A model generated the notes under the pieces. That model was not told the DNA's origin and searched no databases. It saw only the letters and a list, made by a program, of their open reading frames with translations. 15,029 nt of DNA, taken from the NCBI GenBank assembly GCA_905236615.1, contig CAJORC010000075.1:1-15029 (forward strand), in the 5' to 3' direction. This DNA is from an uncultured Lachnospiraceae bacterium (GTDB lineage Bacteria > Bacillota > Clostridia > Lachnospirales > Lachnospiraceae). This document shows positions 7,525 through 13,931 of the stretch, one piece after another (position 1 is the first letter of the stretch; every line of letters begins with the position of its first letter). Position numbers and translations under genes: made by a program.

Positions 7525-8152
7525 TCTGGACGACACCCTTTATCCCGAGAAGAGCTACTGTCTGAGCGGCTACAGGGCGGTTGCGGATCATATCGGCGGA
7601 GACTACGAACTGCTGAAAGAGCTTTTTATTGAGAGTCCTAAAATGGTCTTCAACCGTTATTTTGAGAGGCTTGGGATAAACTACGAAAAAGAGGATATCC
7701 TTAAACTTATCGGAATTTACAGGGGACATAAACCGGAGATAGAATTTTTTCCTGATGCAGTAGCGACGATAAAGGCACTCAAAGAAAAGGGAATGAGGCT
7801 CGGAATAGTTTCGGACGGTTTTGCAGAGGCGCAGAGACAGAAGGTCAAGGCACTTGGCTGTGATAAATATTTCGAAAAGATAATATTAACGGATGAAATA
7901 GGACGTGACGCATGGAAGCCTTCAGCAAAAGGCTTCGAGCTTTTGGAAAAGGAATTCGGTGTGCGTGCGGACGAAATGATTTATGTGGGAGATAACCCGT
8001 CGAAGGATTTTTATCTTAAAATAACGGCGGGGGTAAAAACGGCACGAATCACAAGGGAAGACGGTGTTTACAGGGATACACCGTATTTTGAGGATGTTCA
8101 CGAGGACTATTCCCTGGAATCGCTGACTGACCTTGTGGAAATAACCGGATAA
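7505..8152 (+). CDS. HAD-superfamily hydrolase (probable phosphatase)
   Basis: ATG 7505, with GGAGAGG at 7488-7494, gives 215 aa starting [13 protein letters not shown]. All four HAD motifs are present: DLDDT with D7 nucleophile and D9 acid/base, S103 in VSDGF, K138 in WKPSAKG, and D163/D168 in GDNPSKD. Residues about 15-85 form a helical C1-type cap, as in subfamily I enzymes (phosphoglycolate phosphatase/YjjG-like). The substrate is unknown; it is probably a small phosphorylated metabolite. The start lies 20 bases inside the ATP-grasp gene, so the pair is translationally coupled and probably acts in one pathway. The phosphatase could make or consume the ligase substrate. The stop touches the next reading frame directly. 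Confidence 0.9.
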   Translation: MKAVIFDLDDTLYPEKSYCLSGYRAVADHIGGDYELLKELFIESPKMVFNRYFERLGINYEKEDILKLIGIYRGHKPEIEFFPDAVATIKALKEKGMRLGIVSDGFAEAQRQKVKALGCDKYFEKIILTDEIGRDAWKPSAKGFELLEKEFGVRADEMIYVGDNPSKDFYLKITAGVKTARITREDGVYRDTPYFEDVHEDYSLESLTDLVEITG

Positions 8153-8182
8153 GTGCGGATGCCGTTTGAATGGTATATCAAA

Positions 8183-9367
8183 ATGAACGTACTATGCTTG
8201 TTTCAGAAATTCAGCTTTAAGAGCTCTACAATTTATTTAGACCTTGTGCAGGAACTTGAAAAGGAAGGACATGGGGTATATATAATTGCAGGCTCGTCTG
8301 ATACTGATATTGATTATAAAAAATTATATATAGAGGGAAAGAAGCAGACGGCTTACGTCAGGCTTCCCGACCAGTTCCATGCGGACAAGATAAGGAAGGG
8401 GCTTATCCAGCTCACCATCGGGCGGAAGATGATGGCTGCGGCGAAAAGGTTTTTCTGGAAGGAAAAAATCGATATCATCATTTATCCGACACCGCCGATA
8501 ACCCTTGCCGGAATAATCGGCCCGCTTGCGAGGCATTACGGGGCTCTGAGCTACCTTATGCTTAAGGATATTTTTCCGCAGAATGCAGTTGACCTGAAAA
8601 TGATGAGAGAGGACGGACTTCTGCATAAATATTTCAGGAAAATGGAAAAGAAGCTTTATGCTTCCTCGGATATAATCGGATGTATGTCTAAAGGAAACCT
8701 TGAATACATCCGTCAGCATGAAACAGAGATTCCGACTGAAAAACTGGAGCTGTTCCCGAATACCGTAAGAATACTTCCTCAGGTTCAGCAGAAAGAAAGA
8801 CAGGAAGAACCGGTGGTCTTCATGTTCGGGGGCAATCTCGGCAAGCCTCAGGCAACAGCCTTTCTGATGGAGGGCATCAAGGCTCTGAAAAATTATCCCA
8901 GAGCACGCTTCGAAATCATCGGAGACGGAACGGAAGCCGACTTTGTGAGAAGCTTTATAAGTGAAAATTCCTTAGAAAATGTAAGCTTTGCAAATGTGCT
9001 GCCGAGAGATGAATACGAGAAGAAGCTTAAGGATGCGGATATAGGCATCGTCATGCTGAGCCCTGACTTTACCATACCGAATTATCCTTCAAGAATACTG
9101 TCCTATATGCAGCTCTCGAAACCGGTACTTGCCGTAACCGACAGGATAAGCGATATTCATGCCCTCGTGACCTATGAGGCCTCCTGCGGCTGGTGGTGCC
9201 CGTCAGATAACGTCGCGAGCTTTGTCGCACAGGTCAGGAAAATCTGCGAGGAACAGGACAGCTTCAGGGAACTCGGCAGCAACGGCAGAAAATACTTAGA
9301 AGAAAACTTCAATGTCAAACGTTCGGTAAAGATACTTGAAGAGGCCGCTCGCAAAAAAAAGGAATAG
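8183..9367 (+). CDS. WbuB-like GT4 glycosyltransferase, probable L-FucNAc transferase
   Basis: A start at ATG 8183 gives 394 aa beginning MNVLCLFQKF, where family members usually begin. In-frame GTG 8153 and ATG 8159 lie upstream, and none of the three has a convincing ribosome binding site, so the start is uncertain. The protein has the two-domain GT-B fold. The N-terminal acceptor half includes a PTPPITLAG segment. The C-terminal nucleotide-sugar half has EIIGDG (244-249) and PNYPSRILSYM followed by KPVLAV, typical of the WcaI/WbuB group of GT4 enzymes. In E. coli O26-type loci wbuB sits beside the fnlABC genes for UDP-L-FucNAc, and here the homologue directly precedes capE-capF-capG. I therefore infer that it transfers L-FucNAc to the lipid-linked acceptor in the cytoplasm. 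It ends in a lysine-rich tail just before a 96-base gap. Confidence 0.85.
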   Translation: MNVLCLFQKFSFKSSTIYLDLVQELEKEGHGVYIIAGSSDTDIDYKKLYIEGKKQTAYVRLPDQFHADKIRKGLIQLTIGRKMMAAAKRFFWKEKIDIIIYPTPPITLAGIIGPLARHYGALSYLMLKDIFPQNAVDLKMMREDGLLHKYFRKMEKKLYASSDIIGCMSKGNLEYIRQHETEIPTEKLELFPNTVRILPQVQQKERQEEPVVFMFGGNLGKPQATAFLMEGIKALKNYPRARFEIIGDGTEADFVRSFISENSLENVSFANVLPRDEYEKKLKDADIGIVMLSPDFTIPNYPSRILSYMQLSKPVLAVTDRISDIHALVTYEASCGWWCPSDNVASFVAQVRKICEEQDSFRELGSNGRKYLEENFNVKRSVKILEEAARKKKE

Positions 9368-9396
9368 GTATATCGTTGTGAATAGATGAGCATGAA

Positions 9397-9434
9397 AAAA
9401 TAAATAAGCGTCCCGAATGGGAATATTTATTTTT
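9397..9434 (+). terminator. Hairpin with T-tract between the glycosyltransferase and capE
   Basis: AAAATAAATA (9397-9406) pairs with 9424-9433, and TCCC (9411-9414) pairs with GGGA (9419-9422) around a GAAT loop. The internal loop is 4 bases on one side and 1 on the other. The outer arm ends in four T. It could be a weak intrinsic terminator or attenuator, or an RNA processing site. I see no convincing promoter between it and capE. Confidence 0.4.
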
Positions 9435-9450
9435 GAATGCGGGTTTTGTC

Positions 9451-9457
9451 AAAGGAG
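9451..9457 (+). promoter_or_regulatory. Ribosome binding site deciding the capE start
   Basis: AAAGGAG ends 6 bases before ATG 9464. The earlier in-frame ATG 9437 lies upstream of this site and has no Shine-Dalgarno sequence of its own, so 9464 is chosen. Confidence 0.8.
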
Positions 9458-9463
9458 ATAGAA

Positions 9464-10510
9464 ATGAACGACGAGGAAATGTTCAAGGGAAAAACGCTTA
9501 TGATCACCGGAGGAACAGGCTCCTTCGGAAATGCAGTACTTAAGCGTTTCTTAAATACACAGATAAAAGAAATCAGGATATTTTCAAGAGATGAGAAAAA
9601 ACAGGACGATATGCGCCATGTGTATAACAATCCCAAGATAAAATACTATATAGGAAATGTGCGCTCCCTGCAGTCGCTGGAAGACGCAATGCATGGTGTA
9701 GACTATATCTTCCATGCGGCAGCATTAAAGCAGGTTCCGAGCTGCGAATTCTTCCCGGTGGAGGCAGTAAAGACAAACGTTATCGGAACTGACAACATGC
9801 TGACTGCGGCGATACATGAAGGAGTAAAAAAAGTCATCTGCCTGTCAACAGATAAGGCGGCTTATCCCATAAACGCAATGGGAACCTCAAAGGCAATGAT
9901 GGAAAAAGTATTCGTGGCAAAGAGCCGTACGATAGAGCCGGAGGAGACACTTATCTGCGGCACGAGATACGGAAACGTAATGTGCTCAAGAGGTTCGGTT
10001 ATCCCGCTTTTCATAGAGCAGATAAAATCCGGCAATCCAATAACCATCACAGAGCCGAAAATGACCCGCTTCATCATGTCATTGGAAGAAGCAGTCGAGC
10101 TTGTGGTATATGCATTTAATCATGCGAACAGCGGTGACATAATGGTGCAGAAGGCTCCGGCATGCACCATAGAGACGCTTGCACAGGCGGTTAAAGAGCT
10201 TATGGGCGTACCCGACTGGGAGACAAGAGTTATTGGTATCAGACATGGTGAAAAAATGGCGGAGACACTTCTGACCTCGGAAGAGTGCTCACGTGCAATA
10301 GACGAAGGCGGTTTCTTCCGCGTACCGGCTGATAACAGAGACTTGAATTATGATAAGTATTTTACAAAGGGAATGACCGAGCGTCCGAAGTTTGATACCT
10401 TCAATTCCGACAATACCGAAATTCTCGGAGTAGAGGCAGTCAAGGAAAAAATGCTTAAATTACAATATATACAGGATGAGATAGCCGCATGGAAGGAAGC
10501 CGGACACTGA
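9464..10510 (+). CDS. capE: UDP-GlcNAc 4,6-dehydratase/5-epimerase, CapE/FnlA type
   Basis: At 348 aa from ATG 9464 this matches the length of S. aureus CapE (about 342 aa). It is a soluble extended SDR with TGGTGSFG (15-22) for NADP+. The active-site string STDKAAYPINAMGTSK contains T129-D130-K131, M139 and K143; Met takes the place of the usual catalytic Tyr, as in CapE/FnlA. CapE removes water from UDP-GlcNAc and inverts C5, giving the 4-keto L-arabino hexulose that starts UDP-L-FucNAc synthesis. The DKAAYPIN sequence differs from the DKAVNPTN of the membrane dehydratase encoded at 3991-5892, consistent with different stereochemistry (inference). Its stop overlaps the capF start (TGATG), so the two should be coupled. 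Confidence 0.93.
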   Translation: MNDEEMFKGKTLMITGGTGSFGNAVLKRFLNTQIKEIRIFSRDEKKQDDMRHVYNNPKIKYYIGNVRSLQSLEDAMHGVDYIFHAAALKQVPSCEFFPVEAVKTNVIGTDNMLTAAIHEGVKKVICLSTDKAAYPINAMGTSKAMMEKVFVAKSRTIEPEETLICGTRYGNVMCSRGSVIPLFIEQIKSGNPITITEPKMTRFIMSLEEAVELVVYAFNHANSGDIMVQKAPACTIETLAQAVKELMGVPDWETRVIGIRHGEKMAETLLTSEECSRAIDEGGFFRVPADNRDLNYDKYFTKGMTERPKFDTFNSDNTEILGVEAVKEKMLKLQYIQDEIAAWKEAGH

Positions 10511-11640
10511 TGGGAAATAAGATTTTAGTTACCGGTTCGAATGGTTTTATTGCGAAAAACCTTATCTGTAACCTGAAAAATGCAGGCTATGAGGAAATAT
10601 TCTTATATAATCATGCTTCCACAGAGGAGGAGCTTGACAGTTATTTGTCGGAGGCGGATTTCATTTTCCACCTTGCGGGAGTGAACCGTCCGAAGGAAAA
10701 TTCGGAATTTTTCGAGGGAAATGCAGGGCTTACACAGAAGATAGTCTCGAAGCTGGAAGAGAAAAAAAGACAGGTTCCGATTTTGCTTAGTTCATCAATT
10801 CAGGCGGGGCTTGACAATCCTTACGGTGCTTCGAAAAGGGCAGCGGAAGAGGCGGTCTTCACCTACGGGAAGGAATTTGAAACTCCCGTTTATGTCTATC
10901 GTCTGCCAAATGTTTTCGGAAAATGGTCGAGACCGAATTACAACAGCGCAGTCGCAACCTTTTGCCACAATATAGCAAGGGATCTGCCGATAACGATAAA
11001 CGACCCGAAGAGCATTGTACGTCTGGTTTACATCGACGATATAGCAGACCAGTTTATAAGGTGCATGGAAAAAGGAATAAAATTCCCTCCGGGTGAATTT
11101 GTGACATTTCCCGACTTTCTTGTCTACGAGACGACGGTTGGGAAAATGGCGGATACCATAAGGTCCTTTAAGGAGTCGAGGGAAAGCCTTTCGGTAATAA
11201 ATATGGGAGATGAGCTGACGAAGAAGCTTTACAGCACCTATCTTTCATTTCTGCCGGAGGATAGGTTTTCCTATCCTCTCGACATGCATGTGGATAACAG
11301 GGGTTCTTTTACCGAATTTCTGCGTACAAAGGAGCATGGCCAGGTTTCGATAAATATCGCCCACCCCGGCATTACAAAGGGTGAGCACTGGCACAACAGC
11401 AAGAATGAGAAATTCCTCGTTGTAAAAGGAAGAGGGCTTATCCGTTTCAGGAAGCTGGGAACCGACGAAATCATTGAATACAGGGTAAGCGGAGAAAAAC
11501 TCGAAGTCGTTGACATTCCCACCGGCTACACGCACAGCATTGTCAATATCGGTGAAGAAGACATGGTCACCGTCATGTGGGCAAACGAAGCCTTCAACCC
11601 CGACAAGCCGGATACCTTTTTTGAGAAAGTTGGCGGGTGA
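10510..11640 (+). CDS. capF: CapF/FnlB-like bifunctional SDR reductase with C-terminal cupin
   Basis: The start ATG 10510 overlaps the capE stop, with AAGGAAG 10 bases before it, giving 376 aa (S. aureus CapF is about 369). The N-terminal SDR domain (about 1-245) has TGSNGFIAKN (8-17) and the Y105-x3-K109 pair. The C-terminal cupin (about 255-370) has H293, H295 and E300 in GEHWHNSKNE plus H342, which match the Zn2+ ligands of CapF. In S. aureus CapF the cupin epimerises C3 of the CapE product and the SDR domain then reduces C4 with NADPH, giving UDP-2-acetamido-2,6-dideoxy-L-talose. All key residues are present, so both activities are expected. It is followed by a 53-base gap with short tandem repeats before capG. 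Confidence 0.94.
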   Translation: MGNKILVTGSNGFIAKNLICNLKNAGYEEIFLYNHASTEEELDSYLSEADFIFHLAGVNRPKENSEFFEGNAGLTQKIVSKLEEKKRQVPILLSSSIQAGLDNPYGASKRAAEEAVFTYGKEFETPVYVYRLPNVFGKWSRPNYNSAVATFCHNIARDLPITINDPKSIVRLVYIDDIADQFIRCMEKGIKFPPGEFVTFPDFLVYETTVGKMADTIRSFKESRESLSVINMGDELTKKLYSTYLSFLPEDRFSYPLDMHVDNRGSFTEFLRTKEHGQVSINIAHPGITKGEHWHNSKNEKFLVVKGRGLIRFRKLGTDEIIEYRVSGEKLEVVDIPTGYTHSIVNIGEEDMVTVMWANEAFNPDKPDTFFEKVGG

Positions 11641-11650
11641 CATTGAAATT

Positions 11651-11680
11651 GACGGACTATAACGGACTACAACATACTAC
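11651..11680 (+). repeat. Three imperfect 10-bp tandem repeats before capG
   Basis: GACGGACTAT, AACGGACTAC and AACATACTAC lie in perfect 10-base register, followed by AAC and the capG ribosome binding site. Units 1 and 2 differ at two positions, and units 2 and 3 at two. Function is unknown; such a tract may arise by slippage. Confidence 0.6.
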
Positions 11681-11683
11681 AAC

Positions 11684-11688
11684 AGGAG
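11684..11688 (+). promoter_or_regulatory. Ribosome binding site deciding the capG start
   Basis: AGGAG lies 5 bases before ATG 11694. The alternative in-frame GTG 11637 would overlap the capF stop and add 19 residues unlike the family N-terminus, so 11694 is preferred. Confidence 0.8.
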
Positions 11689-11693
11689 AAGCA

Positions 11694-12821
11694 ATGAGCA
11701 AATTAAAACTAATGACGGTTTTGGGGACGAGACCGGAGATTATACGACTGAGCGCGGTGATCAAGTGCGCGGATAAATACTTTGACCATTGTCTTGTGCA
11801 TACGGGTCAGAACTATGATTATACATTAAATCAGATCTTCTTCGAGGATCTGGGATTGAGAGAGCCCGACTATTATCTTGAAAGCGTCGGAAAAAACTTG
11901 GGCGAGACAATGGGAAATATCATTGCCAAATCCTATAGCCTGATGAGCGAATTAAAGCCTGATGCGTTGCTGATACTCGGAGATACCAATTCCGCACTTG
12001 CGGCAATATCAGCGAAAAGATTGAAAATACCGATTTTCCACATGGAAGCCGGAAACCGCTGCTGGGACTGGAACGTGTCGGAGATGATAAACAGGAAAAT
12101 CGTCGACCATATATCGGATATAAATATGCCCTATACCGAGCATTCGAGAAGATATCTTCTGAGCGAGGGAATAGACGGAAAGACAATATTCGTGACAGGC
12201 TCCCCGATGAAAGAAGTCTTAAAGAACAACCGGGAAAAAATAGAAAAGTCCGAGGTTCTTGAAAGACTGGGGCTTGAGCCGAAAAAATATATCCTGCTCT
12301 CTGCACATAGGGAGGAAAATATCGACCTCGAAGAAAACTTCATGTCACTTATGCAGGCGGTTAATGCCATAGCTGAGAAATATCAGATGCCGGTAATTTA
12401 TTCCACACACCCGCGTTCCACGAAATTCATCGAGGAAAGACAGTTCAAATTCCACCCGCTTGTGAAGAACCTGAAGCCCTTTGGCTATATGGACTACAAC
12501 AAGCTTCAGGAAAATGCCTACTGCGTGCTTTCGGACAGCGGAACACTTTCGGAGGAGTCCGCAATGATGAACTTCCCCGGAGTCCTTATCCGCACTTCAA
12601 CTGAACGCCCCGAGGTTCTTGACAAGGGCACTATAGTTATCGGAGGAATAAAGACCGAAGACGTGGAGCAGGCGGTAGAGCTCGCTGTTGCAATGTTCGA
12701 AAACAAAGAAAGCGTAGTTGAGGCGGAAGATTACGCTGACGAAAATGTTTCTGTAAAGGTTATAAAGCTTATTCAGAGTTATACGAAAATCGTTAATGAA
12801 ACTGTTTGGCTTAAAAGATAA
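11694..12821 (+). CDS. capG: CapG/FnlC-like UDP-HexNAc 2-epimerase
   Basis: From ATG 11694 the product is 375 aa, the size of S. aureus CapG (about 374). It is a WecB-family, GT-B-fold non-hydrolysing 2-epimerase. Visible motifs are TVLGTRPEII (R13), HTGQNYD, LGDTNSALAA, HMEAGNR (E118), SAHREEN (H205), and SDSGTLSEES (280-289) for nucleotide binding. CapG/FnlC inverts C2 of UDP-2-acetamido-2,6-dideoxy-L-talose to yield UDP-L-FucNAc, the last step of the route begun by capE and capF just upstream. A plain UDP-GlcNAc 2-epimerase (MnaA) is the main alternative, but position directly after capE-capF and the HMEAGNR variant favour CapG. Twenty bases separate it from the next glycosyltransferase gene. 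Confidence 0.92.
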   Translation: MSKLKLMTVLGTRPEIIRLSAVIKCADKYFDHCLVHTGQNYDYTLNQIFFEDLGLREPDYYLESVGKNLGETMGNIIAKSYSLMSELKPDALLILGDTNSALAAISAKRLKIPIFHMEAGNRCWDWNVSEMINRKIVDHISDINMPYTEHSRRYLLSEGIDGKTIFVTGSPMKEVLKNNREKIEKSEVLERLGLEPKKYILLSAHREENIDLEENFMSLMQAVNAIAEKYQMPVIYSTHPRSTKFIEERQFKFHPLVKNLKPFGYMDYNKLQENAYCVLSDSGTLSEESAMMNFPGVLIRTSTERPEVLDKGTIVIGGIKTEDVEQAVELAVAMFENKESVVEAEDYADENVSVKVIKLIQSYTKIVNETVWLKR

Positions 12822-12841
12822 TCTTAATCCGGTGTCATACC

Positions 12842-13930
12842 ATGAAGAAGATAGTTGTGATAGATACAGCTGCGAGCAAGACCGGAGCACTTTCGGTATT
12901 GCAGGACTTCGCAGATTATATCAGAAAAAACGAACATGAAAATGAATGGTATTTCATAACGGGAGCGGAAGGGCTCATTGAGGAAACGGGAAATCTTCAT
13001 GTCATAGTTCTTAGCGACGTGAAGGAGTCCAGAATGAAGCGCCTTCACTTCGACCATTTCAGCGGGGCAAAATTCCTGTCGCGCTTTGAACCTGATGTTG
13101 TTTTTTCCCTGCAAAATACCATGCCTGCGGGAAAGATAAAAAGCAGAAACGGTTATGCAAAAAAAATTCTCTATGTGCATCAGCCGCTTGGCTTTCAGAA
13201 TGCAAAACGCTTCTCCTTTCTGAAAAAGGAAGAGCGTCATTATGCCGTATACCAGCATCTTATCTCAAATGAAATAGATGGGGCGATAAAGGCATCCGAT
13301 AAGACCATCGTGCAGACTGAATGGATGAGGGATGCCGTAGTAAAAAAGACCGGTGTTGATAAAAGAAAAGTACTTAAGATACTTCCGGACGTAGAAGATA
13401 CAGGGGTAAGATTCAAGGGCAATCCCGGCGGATTTACAAAATTCATTTTCCCTTCGGGTGCAATTCTTTATAAAAACCATCAGCTTATAGTTGATGCGGT
13501 AAAGCTTCTCAACAGGCAGGGAATTGTGAATTTCGAGGTGAAGTTTACGCTTGAAAGGAAAGACCTTGGCTGGCTAAAGGGAATGATCCCGCCAAATATT
13601 TACTTTGCCGGTTCCATGCCGAGAGAGGAAGTTCTTGCAGAGTATGAGGACTCGGTGCTTCTTTTTCCCTCCTATATAGAAACCTTCGGAGTACCTCTTG
13701 CAGAGGCGAGAAAGAGCGGAACGATAGTGCTTGCAGCAAATACGCCTTTTGCGAGAGAGGTTCTTAAAGGCTATGATAATGCTTATTTCTTCAGCCGCTT
13801 TGCGCCAAGGACTCTTGCGGTGCTTATGAAAAGAGTTATCGAGGGAGATATTACGGCAGAGCCCGCGGAAGCGGCGATTGGAACGGAAGAAAATGCCTAC
13901 GGAAAGATTGTCAGGGAGTTACTTAAATAA
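12842..13930 (+). CDS. GT-B (GT4-like) glycosyltransferase
   Basis: The 362-aa product is a soluble or membrane-associated GT-B glycosyltransferase. The N-terminal half (about 1-190) is the acceptor-binding part, with VHQPLGF at the middle. The C-terminal half contains IFPSGAILYKNHQLIVDA, typical of the sugar-nucleotide domain start, and the EX7E motif E280-TFGVPLA-E288 followed by a small hydrophobic strand. The Glu pair marks retaining GT4-type enzymes. Donor and acceptor cannot be read from sequence. It probably adds one of the remaining sugars of the repeat unit at the cytoplasmic face. No clear Shine-Dalgarno sequence precedes ATG 12842, so translation may depend on coupling to capG, which ends 20 bases upstream. 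The polymerase gene starts one base after its stop. Confidence 0.86.
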   Translation: MKKIVVIDTAASKTGALSVLQDFADYIRKNEHENEWYFITGAEGLIEETGNLHVIVLSDVKESRMKRLHFDHFSGAKFLSRFEPDVVFSLQNTMPAGKIKSRNGYAKKILYVHQPLGFQNAKRFSFLKKEERHYAVYQHLISNEIDGAIKASDKTIVQTEWMRDAVVKKTGVDKRKVLKILPDVEDTGVRFKGNPGGFTKFIFPSGAILYKNHQLIVDAVKLLNRQGIVNFEVKFTLERKDLGWLKGMIPPNIYFAGSMPREEVLAEYEDSVLLFPSYIETFGVPLAEARKSGTIVLAANTPFAREVLKGYDNAYFFSRFAPRTLAVLMKRVIEGDITAEPAEAAIGTEENAYGKIVRELLK

Positions 13931-13931
13931 A

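Noticed and set aside
11637..11693. Longer CapG starting at GTG 11637
   Set aside because: The extra residues are encoded by the tandem repeat tract and do not resemble the family N-terminus, while ATG 11694 has a well-spaced AGGAG.
12834..12843. GTGTCATACC shared with the transporter leader at 1992-2001
   Set aside because: A 10-base match between two places is expected many times by chance in 15 kb, and the contexts differ.
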